From: Tetramitus jugosus
Lineage: Eukaryota > Heterolobosea > Eutetramitea > Acrasida > Vahlkampfiidae
Length of the DNA stretch: 64,000 bases
Reading direction: 5' to 3'
Assembly: GCA_937625935.1 (NCBI GenBank)
Contig: OW569371.1
Span: 1 to 64,000, forward strand
Below, piece after piece: positions 42,201-54,340 of this stretch. The number at the start of each line of letters is the position of its first letter. The first letter of the stretch is position 1. Made by a program: the position numbers and the translations under genes. Under the pieces are notes generated by a model that was not told the origin of the DNA, did no database searches, and saw nothing but the letters and a program-made list of their open reading frames with translations.

Positions 42201-45200
42201 AAACCTATTCAATTGGTGCCAATTCAGATGGTCAATTGGGAGATGATTACTATCTGGATCAATCAAGTCTCACAAGAACATCATATCCACTCTCATATGG
42301 TGAGCATGTTCAATATATTGATGCTGGTGTTGACTTTACTGTTGCAGTTTCTAGAACGAACCAGTTGTTTGTCTGGGGGAAGAATAGTTATTACAACTTG
42401 GGCACAGGAACGACAAAAAAATCAATGAGGCCTTTTCAACTTCTCTCTGATCGCAACATTGTAAGTGCTTGTGCAGGAAAGTATCATGGTGTTGCTGTTG
42501 ATTCTCTTGGAAATGTATTCACTTGGGGAACCAACACTCGATCTGGTATTGTGACATGTCCAAATGGCTCTCCTGCCAGTACTTCTTTTTGCTCTGAAAC
42601 AACTTGCTCATGTAATACCAATACTGCTCCACCAATAATAGGATATCTTGGATTGGGAGGCTCTTACTACTTCTCCACAACCCCCAAGCAAGTTTCACTC
42701 AGTGCTCAAATTGTTTCAGTGACTTGTGGAGCTTCACATACGATTGGCTTGTCTGCTTCAGGAAAGCTGTATGCTTGGGGAGAAGGCTCAAATGGGCAAT
42801 TGGGAATTGGAAATTGGGCGAATTCACTTTCTCCAGTTGTGGTTGCAGCCAGCAGTCCAATTCGAGACATCTTCTCCAATGTCAGAGTCGTTCAAGTTTC
42901 CACCGGTCTATATCATAGCATTGCTCTGGGAAGCAAAGGTGATGTTTACACTTGGGGAGACAACAGCAAAGGGCAATTGGGTCATGGAACAACAAAAGAC
43001 AGTCGACACCCTATTCAAGTATTTACAACAGTACTCGGTCTGCCAGTCATTCAAGTTGTCGCAGGAGATTATTCATCCTACGTGTTGACATCAGATGGTC
43101 AAATTTATTCATGGGGTGACAATTCAGTTGGCCAACTGGGTATTGACAGCACCGTTTCGTTTGTCTCCATTCCGACACATGTATCAAGTTTAGCTGGTGC
43201 AAGTATCGTTTCTCTCGCGACAAGTTCAAGCACAGTGATTGCCATTGCATCTAATGGAACAGCTTATTCATGGGGACTCAATACTAATTCTCAGGCAAAT
43301 GATGGATCAATCACATCAAAGGGAGCACCAACACTTGTTGTGAATCCTTATCCAACGAGGAAGATTGTTGCTGCAACAACGGGAAATATTTTCAGTGTTT
43401 TGGTTTTGAACACCACTTATTGCTTTGGATATCCGATGGATGATGTGATGGCTTGTTCAACTCGAGGAAACTGCACAGATACAGATACATGTGTATGTAC
43501 CAACAATTACTTCGGAAATACCTGCCAATTCACAACTTGTTTTGGATTGAACAACACAAACTTGGATGTTTGTTCTGGTCATGGGTCATGTATTGATCAT
43601 GATACTTGTCAGTGCCCGATTGGGTTCACTGGAAAACACTGTAATCAGCCAGTGTTTGGTTCACTTCGAACAATTGGAAACAATAATTATGGCCAATTGG
43701 GAGATGATTACACAATTGCAAGGACGGAGTTGACGAAAACGTATCAATCATTGGCCGATGGAACTCTTGTTCAACAAATCAGCTCAGGCGTTGATACATC
43801 ATTTGGCATCACAGTTTCTGGGGAGTTATATTCATGGGGTTCTGGTGTCTATGGTCGAATGGGCAATGGTAACACTTCAACCAAACTATTTCCAAGTAGA
43901 CTACTGTCACCAAAGCAAGTTGTGAGTGTTTGCAGTGGATCTTATCATAGTACAGCAGTGACAAGCTCTGGCGAAGTGTTTTCTTGGGGAGTGAACACAA
44001 TTGATGGAACAACAAACAGTTTTTCAATCATAGCAGGTCAATTGGGAATTGGATCTTCCAACTACATTTACTCGCCGACAATAGTATCGGGACTATATGG
44101 AACACCAATTACAGTGGCATGTGGCCATGTTCACACATTAGTTTTGACAAACGAAGGATATGTGTTCGGTTTTGGTGATGATGAAACATATGGAGCAGTT
44201 GGTTATGGTTTGGTACGAAAGGAAACGCTACCTGTTCGAGTTGGTGCAAGCAGCCCAATCAAAGGCATTCTTTCAGAAGTCAAAATTGTTGCCATTGCAG
44301 CAGGTCAATATCACAGCATGGCACTTGGAAACAGAGGTGAGGTGTACACTTGGGGAGATAACAGCAGAGGCCAATTGGGAGATGCTTCAACGCTCAATAA
44401 TCGGCACCCAAGACAAGTTATGAATCAACTGTTTGGAAAGAGTGTGATTCAGATTGCTGCAGGAGCAAAATCATCATATGCAATCACTTCTGATGGAGCT
44501 CTGTTCTCGTGGGGAGAAAATGATGCTGGTCAGTTGGGAATCAATTCCACAATCAACCAAAGTATTCCCACGGTTGTGCAAGGAGTGGAGGATGCTATCA
44601 GTATATCAGGTGGCACATGGAGCAAATATGCATTGGTGGTCACACGAAACGGCACGGCATTCGGGTTTGGAGATAACACTTTTACCAAGATTGGGGACGA
44701 CACCAGCATCAGCAGGTTATCTCCTTCGCGATTAGTGAATCCATATGCATCTAGCTTTTTTGTTGCTGCAGAAGCATCATCATCTCATTCCATGTTCCTT
44801 TTGAATGGTACCTTTTGCTTTGGAATCTTATCTGATGATGAGAATGTTTGTTCAACAAGAGGAACTTGTGTCTCAACTGATCATTGCATTTGTGAGTATG
44901 GATATCTGGGAGTTAACTGCAGCACTATCAATATGTGTTTTGGTTTGAATCAATCAGATAGCAATGTGTGCTCTGGCCATGGATCGTGTGCAGCAACAGA
45001 CACGTGTATTTGTGAAACTGGGGAGTGGTACGGTGAGAATTGTCAAAGTTTTGATTGTTTCAATGTGTCTTCGAATGATTCCGCCGTGTGTTCCGCTTAT
45101 GGTCATTGTATTGCGCCAGATGTGTGTAACTGTACTAGAGGATACACTGGAGAAAACTGCCAATACACCATTTGTCATGGCAGGAATACTTCTGATTCAT

Positions 45201-48200
45201 TGGTGTGTAGTGGAAACGGAAGATGTGTTGCCCCAGATGTATGTTTATGCGACTCTATTCCTAGTCCTGGATATACAGGAGGAAATTGCAGTTATCCTAT
45301 TTGCTATAGCAGATACGTCGAAACTGTGTTCACAGCTCCGACTGCATCCGTTGATTTAGTATTGGACACCAGTATGGACTGTTCTGGACATGGTAGATGC
45401 GTCGCTCCTGGAATATGCAATTGCACAACTGGATATGTTGATGCCTATTGCAGCACTCCGATCTGCTTCGGGTTGAATTCTTCAGATCCTGGGTCATGTA
45501 ATAATGGCAAAGACGGAGTATGTGTTGCTCCCAACAATTGTACTTGTTCTTCAAAAGTAGACAAAGACGGTAACTGTTTATTATCGACATGCTTTGGGAG
45601 AAGTTATATAACTACTCCTCCTCCATGCAGCTCTCATCTTGGACAAGGCAACTGCCTCGATATTGATCTTTGTGTTTGTACCCATGGATATGGCGGTTTA
45701 GAATGTGAACAAAATATCTGCAACGGTATACTTGAAGAGAATACCACGCAAGTATGCCATGGAAGGGGTCACTGCTATCAACCTGATCGGTGTATGTGCC
45801 AATCTGGTTACAACGGAACAGATTGCGAATATGTAAACTGTTTTGGAAGATTAGATGTAGATCCCTCTGTGTGCTCTGGGCATGGTGTTTGCGGTTCACC
45901 AAATGTATGCACATGTGACAATGGTTATGCTGGTAGGGAATGTCAGCATTCAATATGTTATGGATTGATCTCAAACAACACAAATATCTGCTCCAATCAT
46001 GGGGAGTGTGTGTCACCAGACACCTGTGAGTGTGATTATGGATATTATGGGAAGAGTTGTCATCTGGTGATGTGTTTCAGAGTTAATGAAACCGATCCAT
46101 CAGTTTGTTCATCTAGTGGTTCGTGTATTGGTGTTGATCAGTGCGATTGTGTTGCTGGTCGTGCTGGCGATATGTGCCAACTTCGCATGTGTTTCACCAG
46201 AAATGAAACTGACCCACTTGTTTGTTCTGGAAATGGGAATTGCGTGTCAATTAATGAATGTCATTGTTTTAAAGGATGGACAGGTTTTGATTGCTCTCTC
46301 GTAGATGCTTTAACAGCGAACATTTCTTCAAAACAACATATTGAATATTGTGACGACATTGTTCTCGTCGCTTCAACAAACAAGAATGTTGAACAATACA
46401 TATGGTCAATGGTTGCCGGAAGCAACCAAAATCAAATCAACGGATGGTTAAAACAATTTTATCTCAACTCCTCTGTGACGATTCCATTTGTGATGTTAAA
46501 CAATGGTTCAGAGTTTAAGTTCCAAGTTATTGTTAAGGATGGCGTAAAAGTCAGTGAACCTTCATTTATAAACATTACAAGACAAACAAGAACAATGCTT
46601 GGTGTATCTATAGGTGAATCTCTCGTTCATGCCCGAATTGGACGAGCAAATGTAATTGATGCGCATGTTGAACCTGTTAGTTGTATGATTGGTCAAAATA
46701 TCTCTTTCGCATGGAAACAAATTCAGGGTCCTCCATTCGAATTCACAGCCAATCACAAAAGTTTAATAATACCCTCTCATTCGTTTGTAGAACTTGGTTC
46801 AGTCGCACAGATGGAGAGTTTTACTTTCTTATTCTCTGCAAAATCGATATTTTACGAGGAATATGCTACTGTTACTATCAAGCCGATGAATACTCCACTG
46901 ACTGCGTTCATTCAAGGCGGAAATCGACGACTTTTACAATCAGGAGAAATTGTACTAGATGGACGGTATTCCATTGATCCTGACAATACAAAAGAAGAAC
47001 CAAAGTACTTCTGGTATTGCTTGAGAATGAATGATCAATTGTTGATGCACTTTCCGAACCATATCAAAACAAATCTACCGATTCTTACGCTTCCTCAAGG
47101 ATCACTACCAATTGGTGTCTATCAAATGTATCTTAACTTTACAAAGGCTCATCGAACAGACTCTCGCTCAGTTACTATCGAAATACTTCCCAACAGTATC
47201 CCAAATCTCCAGGTTCTCGTACTGACAGATGATATTTATGTTCCGAATAGAGCAAAACAGATTCTGATTCGATCACTTGTCAAGGATCATCGGGGAAAAC
47301 TTCAATACAATTGGTCAGAATTGACTAAGCAACTAACTCTAACAGACAAAACAACTGCAACTCATCCAGGATCTCCAAATTTGATCATACGTGAGAACAC
47401 TCTGCAACCAGGTCGAAATTATACTTTTCAACTCATAGTATCTGATGTCACGGGAGCAAAAGGGAATTCCTCAGTAACGCTATATGTTCGAAGAATGCCA
47501 ACAGCTGGAAAATTGATTGTGGAGACGAGTAATCGAACGACTGATGTAGATGAATATCACTTGTCAGCAACTGATTTCTGGGCTCAGGATGGATTGCTCA
47601 AATATACCTTCGGATATTATGATGAGGAAACTCCTCATAAGATATTTATACCACTCCAAGATAGACCCTCATTGATCAACAGTATCAAGACAACACTTCC
47701 TTCTCCGAAAAGTGGTACACTACTGATCTCAGTTCGAGTGTACGATTGGTACGATGCGATGGTTGAAGTGAACAAGCGAGTTAATATCTCCAACATTGCA
47801 TTTTCGAAAGCCAGATTGGAACGGACAATGGAAGTGTTTCGGTCTGATATCAATGGAGAAGGTAATACTCGTGAGTTAATCACTACAAAAGCCTTCACGA
47901 TTCTTACTACCTTGAATAACCAGAAAAATTTGACGGAGGAAACTACTACGGAGGCAATCGAAATGAAGGAAAACTTGGCTGTCTTGTTAAGTACAGTTTC
48001 AATTGATAGAGATCTGATCACTGAGGAATCATTGCAACAGCAATCAACTCTCTGTAATTTATTAACTTCTGATCCTTCCCAAACTTCGAGGTCTCTACTT
48101 TCCTCTGCTATATCTTACATTCAAAAGATCAATAGTGATCTTCAACAAAACTTTTTGTTTGATACTATCCGCGCGTTGAGCACATGCTCCTCCAATGTAT

Positions 48201-50560
48201 TCAAAGGACTTTCCGTTGTCGGAAACGATACCAAAATGTCTGAGATAGGTCCGTTGTATAGGAAGAATTTTGATATGGTCGAAAATTTGAGTGACAACGT
48301 CCTTGAAAACACTGTTAGGGGGACAGTGTTACAAATCTTGGAAACAGATTCCTTTTCCGCTGCAATTTATAGAGATGATGTTAGTTCTATTGTGAACCAA
48401 GTGATACAAGTGGAAGGAAAAGCCAATGGCTTGCATACCTCAGTGTCTCTCCCTTTCTCTTTTACTACTGCCAGTCAAGCAGTGACATTCCACGAAAACA
48501 GCACAGAAGATGTTGGCGTAAAAGTCCTTCTTGGGCCATCTCCATATCAAGACTTTATGTCAAGCCAAAATATCACCTCTCCCGTATTGTCACTTATATT
48601 CGAACAGGGAAGTACAAGGCCTGAAGTAAAGGACTTGATCTATCCCATCATTTTTAGCATTCCAATTCCGTCTCCTGGTTTAGATATGAAGACATTGAAC
48701 CGAAATGAATCCCAAAGAGGGTTTAGACCCTTTTGTAAGTACTGGGACGAGAAGATGCTAGAATGGAAAACCAACGGTTGTCGAATGATATATTATAATG
48801 AAGCATTTGTGACCTGCGCTTGCAATCATACAACTAATTTTGCAGCGTTTGTTGAATTCGCTATCCCAAATCTCCAATTTCTCGACGCTCAAGATTTCCG
48901 TAACATTATTAAGCTAAACAAGGATAATATGGCAACTGTTATATTGATGGCTTCTCTTGCATTGGGCTACATTGTGTTGGTCATATTAATGAATATTTAT
49001 AACTTTTTTAAGTGGAAATTTGCTCTTGCTCTTGCTATGAAGAAAACTTTGTACGATGCAAAGAACTCTCGACATACCCATGATGGGAGAACTGAGGAGA
49101 AATCAAAAGGAAGATTCAGAGTTATCATCTTCTCCTTTTTGTCAGAACATCCTTACTTGGCATTCTTCATGGGACCAGAAAACAGCTTTGGGAAAATTCG
49201 GAGACTCACTATTATCTATGCCGGTATTTTGGGTATATTTACGGGTAATGCAATCACTTTTGGAACAGAAATAGAGAATGGAGTTCAATTCTTGGTCAGT
49301 TCAGTTGTGAGCGAAATAATTTCAACTCCTTTCGTGATGTTCTTTACGATGCTATTTGTAAGCACAAAAGCACTGCCTGCTTTTAAGAAAGAAGTCATAG
49401 TGGATACCGTAGATCCAGCTCCTCCTACATTTGGATATTGTCAACCAACCAACTATCCAAAAAATTCGAGATTCCACGGGGTCTTTACACCTGGTTCTCT
49501 GGATCCAGTTGCAACTGAGTTGCCCCCTCAAGGTCGTCGTTTTTCAAAGCTTCGAAAACAACTTGTGAGGGCTCTTTCGAAAGTTCTTGACTTCGGAGAT
49601 TCAATAACCCATGTATTATTGACTCGGTGTCGAGCATTCTTGGATCGTATCACTTGGCAAGGGGCAATCATTATTTTCTTCATTTCGTTGATATATGGAG
49701 GCTGTGTTGTTGGTGTAATGTTCCTGTTTCAATGGAACTTTGGAAGCTGGTTCAACGCAGATTATCAATTTGGATTGGGAACTCTCTTTGTTGTTGCCTA
49801 TTTTGTATTTTTGGAAGTGACATATATTCGAATACGATATAGGAAGTTTGTAAATAGAGATGTCTTGCAATGGCGTCCCAAATTGCGTGCATTTGGAATA
49901 ATGAGTTTAATTGGTTTAAGCTTCTTAGTGTTAGCCTGTGGACTGACTCCTGTGTTGATTCTAGCAACACCAAGCATTCGCCATCCATGGTTTCTCAGAG
50001 TACTCTTTATCGAACTTGGAATTGTAGTTATTGCTCTCTCTACATTTGTATTCATGTTTATATTGTCATGGAATGTAACTCACTCGAGTGTCGTGGATGA
50101 TGAATCACATGGAATTCGTCCTAACCGAACATCGTATGAACTTGGCTCTGTAAGTTTAGAGCTTATGGGGGCCAAAACTCAACGAAGTATTGATGAACAA
50201 GATGGAGGAACAAATCAGAGCTTATCTGACGACGCGATCACAAGAAAATCATTGCTCAAGTATTTGAGCAATTGGTGGAATGCTGATTATTGGTTCCCAT
50301 GGCCATGTCTCATCCTCTGGTACATTTTGTTTGCGATTTATATATTTGGTTGTTCCTTTGTGTTGGTTCTCTATGGAATTAAGTTTGATCAGCAAACATC
50401 AGGATGGTTGTTGGGTTGCGGCAGTGGAGTTGCACAAGATATCTTCGTGAAGCCTGTCATTGAATTCGTTGTGCACAATGTTGTGTACGTTGCCATCCTT
50501 GAATGTTTAGCAGGAATGTTCTTGAACAACAGAGTCAGATTTGATCACGGACCGGCGTAG
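36227..50560 (+). CDS. Giant RCC1/EGF/REJ-like/GPS multipass membrane protein
   Basis: About 4738 aa in two exons. Exon 1 (36227-36311) encodes a signal peptide (VKRLWMVVVVLSFLCGMILQ). The intron (36312-36428) has GTATGTG..GTGTAG ends; exon 2 runs 36429-50560. Domains by residue: EGF-like 36-73; six RCC1-type blocks at about 78-466, 548-925, 1006-1355, 1434-1871, 1949-2359 and 2438-2824, each built of repeats like VFAWGVNNYGQLGLG; pairs of EGF units (CSGHGDC, CSGHGQC) between them; a cluster of about 12 EGF units 2824-3320; a REJ/PKD-like region 3320-4120 (DGRYSIDPDNTKEEPKYFWY); a GPS motif near 4161 (CACNHTTNFAAFVEFA); then about nine to eleven membrane helices. The order GPS then multipass recalls polycystin-1 and adhesion receptors. 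Probable role: surface adhesion or sensing. Confidence 0.85.
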
Positions 50561-50636
50561 AAAGAGCACATCTTTAATGCCACGTTTACTTCACAAGGGA
50601 ATGATTTATCGAAAGACAAGTGTGCGTGCGAGTGAT

Positions 50637-51561
50637 CTACACAGCAGAAGGATACACATTTGAAGAGTAGTCTTGGTTTGATGTTTGATAGACCACTGGA
50701 GCGTGACTTGATGCAACATAGGCTTGTTGCACATGCGATTGATAGGCACCAGTGCTGTTGTTGTGAGCAGCAGCAGCATACAGTGGAACAGTTTCCAATC
50801 TGCTTCTTCTGTCCTTCTTTCTGCATGCAGCAACACAGCAACAAATGCATGACACTGGCAAAACAATGTACAATAGGACAGCAATGAACAGAATGGCAAG
50901 ACCAGAGATGATGACAACAGGCATGAACCACTTTGGAGCAATAAACACACGTGTCATTGTCAAAGAATTGATTGTTCCTTGAGTGCTAGCAGCATTGGAG
51001 ATGACCAAATAAATGACTTTGTTGTCTGGATATTGGTCAGACAATGGTTGTTCCATTTTTCCAACAGATAGAAACACGTAAGAGTTAGCCATGCCCACCT
51101 TCTTGACAATGGGTGAATAACTTTCTCCACTGGTAAACTTGTCATATTCAGTATCGGTCAAAAACATGACCGAAGAGTAGAATGAGCACTGGGCAGCAAT
51201 ATTCCAATAACTAAAGTACTTGGCTAAAAGAAGAAGTTGTTGTTTTGTTGTTGTCCATCATTATCATTATCATCATGGAGGCAGGTCATCAATTGGATAT
51301 AGAAATCACATGTGAGTGAGCACACAGAGTGTTAAACACACCAAACAACAGACAAAAAAGAGAAAAGAATCTAAGTCACCCTCAGAGATACATACTTGGA
51401 AGAGCACTGCTATAGTATCTCATACCATCAACAGTAATGTTATACTCTGTGGTAGTCACATTCTGAGAAAATCCTTTGACTTGTTGTGGACCAACTGCCA
51501 AAAAGAGGAGGACACACAAGACGAGTGTGAACAAGGAGAGATTTTGTTTGGTAGTGTTCAT
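50637..51561 (-). CDS. Type I single-pass membrane protein
   Basis: 250 aa in two exons: 51561-51396 and 51223-50637. The intron (51395-51224) has GTATGTA..TTTTAG ends; joining them gives a threonine codon and a continuous chain. Exon 1 encodes a clear signal peptide (LSLFTLVLCVLLFLAVG), followed by NVT and NIT glycosylation sites. The extracellular part is about 130 residues. One membrane helix (VVIISGLAILFIAVLLYIVL) is followed by a cysteine-rich juxtamembrane stretch (CICCCVAACRKK), likely palmitoylated, and a Tyr/Ser/Gln-rich cytoplasmic tail with several tyrosines. No family is recognised. It is convergent with the giant receptor-like gene, 76 bp between stops. Confidence 0.7.
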
Positions 51562-51740
51562 AATTTAATGTTTGTTTGTTTGCTTATTTGTGCTTTTGTG
51601 TGTTCTGGTTTTGCTCTTTGTCCTTTCCAAAAAAAAGTGAACATGGAGTATTTGGTGTTCCATTTTGCTTTTGGAAGCGGAGAAGAGGAAAGTGGAGAGT
51701 TTCTGATACTGTATGGAAAGTGATTACTTTGGAACTGGAT

Positions 51741-54232
51741 TCAAAAGTCGTCGTCTGCCATTGTCTTTTCATCTGCCTCCTCTCTCATTTCGTCATACAA
51801 TTGCAACAGCATTTGTTCCATGGATGACGCAGAGTATGATACATATTTGGACTTGTTCTTGGTGAATGGAATGGAGCAAAACTCCTCGTCGAACTTCACA
51901 TACACGGGAATCACTGTCTCAATCATTGCCTTCCTCAAACGCTCCTTCAATTCAATTCCAAACACTGTGTACTTTCTCTGGTCGTTGTAAATGGTCAAGA
52001 ATTCCTTATTAAAGCTGGTGAGTCGTTTCTTGATGTCGTTTCTCGTTGATCGCCCATACTGTCCCTTTCGGTCCATCTTGATCACATCCTTACAGTTATC
52101 GTATCGCAGCGAGTTGAGTGTCAAGTTCCACGTTTCGGACACAACGTCTGATATCGTTTTGGTCACCTTTTGCGAATATGGATCCGATTTCTTGGCAAGA
52201 GCTGCCTTCACGGCCTTAATCATAATCTCTGGATCTCTCGACGTTGAATCCGCAGCATTGGAAGAAGTAGTCGGAGAGTTGATGCTGTTACTGTTGCCAG
52301 TGGGAGTAGCAGCTGTAGCGGATGCAAGGAAGGGCGACGATAGGAGCTCCTGTAGTTTGCACGATATATAATGATAATTGTTACAGATAAATATGAATCG
52401 CAGAGGTCGATGAGAGTAGCTGTGTGATTTGGCCTCAATGTTCGCATCCACAGATTTGAACAACTCATCGAGGAATGATTCCTCGGCTGAAAAGGAACCT
52501 CTTCCTCTGTAGATGGAGCTGAGAATCTCCTGAACGCTGCTGTACGTAAATAGACGCTTAATAAAGTTGATCGCGTTGGCTGTAGCTTGATGTACGCTTC
52601 CATCAGGACTCACCGGTATATTGTTGGAACCGATTTCATTGGAGAATTCACGAATCATGTGCGAAAGTTCCTTTGTGAACGATTTGGCAAGATCCTGCTC
52701 CTGACCTCGGAATCCGGTCTCATATAGTACTTGTTTAAATCCTTGTTGCAACTTTCCTTCATATGCATCCAATACGTTCAACAGTGCAAACACCTTTTCA
52801 TTTGTTTGACTCTGTGATGCAATGAGTTCCGTCTGAGCCATAAATGTTCTCCAACTGGCATCGATAACCGATTCAAAAACACTAGATGCGGTCGCCTGCT
52901 TATTATTAATGTCCTTTGGTACAATTGCCTCCACAATTTCCTTCTCTGCCTGCAATAGTCTCAGGAAAAAGTTCATAAAGAAGATGAATTTGCTGCCAGA
53001 GTCCGATTCAAAGCTCTTCAAGTCTCCACCGAGACTGACCTTTCCCATCACGTCCGACACGAATTGATCCACATTCGATTGAAGCTTCTCTGCATCCTTG
53101 CCCAAATAACTCACCATTTTCCTCTCGAGACCAACGACTTTCTTTGTCGTGTGCGATGTGGCATCATATGCCTTCTTCGTCGTCGATATCACACTATCAA
53201 TCACTACTCCCGCCATTTTACCTGCACCGGAAGCAGCATCACCAACCGTCGACATGGCATAAATTTTGGACAGTGTGCGCATAATGTAGCGCGAACGACT
53301 GGCCACAAGAGCCTTACGATACGTAATGGATCCATTCAACGAGTCCAATCGCTTAGCAATACGATGTAAAATAGCTACGCACTCCTCAGTGATCATCTCT
53401 CGAACCAAGTCCTTTGAACCAATCATGTACGGATCAATCATTCTCTTCTCTGCCAAGTTCAACTGATTCAAAAATTCAATTTCCAACTGCTTGATTGCCT
53501 GTTCTCTCTCCAACATCTAAAACATTATCCACATGCACATTCACATTCACGCATAGACAACACACATGGAATGAGTTTTCATGCGCTGACAACAACGACA
53601 ACAACAAGAAATAAATATTGAAACATACCAAGTGTTCATTCAATTTCTTTGCTCCCTTGAAATTGGAATTTCGATTAAAAAACTTGATGGCATCATCAAT
53701 CTGATCCAACGATTGCAAAAAGGTGGGAAGATTGCCATTCACTCCCAATTCAATTCGTTTCTTTACTCTTGCACCAGTCATGTACTTGTTCTCCACTTGT
53801 TCAATGCACTTGACAGTCTTATCAATGTCTATTCTCATCATACATCACACAACAACAACAACAACAACAACAACAATAACAACAACAACAAAAAAGACGA
53901 GTCAATCATCACACAATCAATCCATGGATGCATCATCATCATATTATTCACATCTATCATCTAAACTTACTATCACAGGAACGTTTGAGAACATCGATGC
54001 GATTGTTCAACTGAGTCAACTCGAATTCCAATTTTGAAAAGTTGGTCTCAAATTTGTTCAATAGCTTAATCATGGAGTCTTTGGACTGTTCAGATCGAAC
54101 AAGTGAATTCTCCAATCTTTCGAGTTGTTGTTCATAGACACGGAATGATTGTTTATTGGCGTTGAATCCCCTTCGTCCACTATGATTACCATTGCTAGTT
54201 GTGATGGTGGTGAGTGTTTGGGTGTTGTTCAT
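51741..54232 (-). CDS. EXO70: Exocyst complex component Exo70
   Basis: 745 aa in three exons: 54232-53971, 53828-53629 and 53516-51741. The introns have GTAAGT..GAATAG and GTATGT..TTTTAG ends; phases agree. The N-terminus is a coiled coil (YEQQLERLENSLVRSEQSKD). The middle carries LPTFLQSLDQIDDAIKFFNR and then the helical-bundle repeats. The C-terminal domain has the family signature: RLTSFNKEFLTIYNDQRKYT, LKERLRKAMIETVIPVYVKF and SKYVSYSASSMEQMLLQLYD. Exo70 binds PI(4,5)P2 and tethers secretory vesicles to the plasma membrane within the exocyst. Length is slightly above the usual 620-700. It is downstream of the dynein gene on the same strand, 108 bp apart. Confidence 0.88.
53849..53892. repeat. 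(AAC)n microsatellite in Exo70 intron 1
   Basis: A run of AAC/CAA triplets with one T interruption lies inside the first Exo70 intron. The same triplet family appears as Thr or Gln runs in neighbouring coding regions. Confidence 0.8.
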
Positions 54233-54340
54233 TTTTTTCTTTGCTTGAGTTTATTTGGCCGACGGGCGGAATGAAATAAGCGGAACTTCGCAGTTTATTC
54301 CTACTGGATGAAATACAATTTTGATGTCTGGTGCGTTTTT

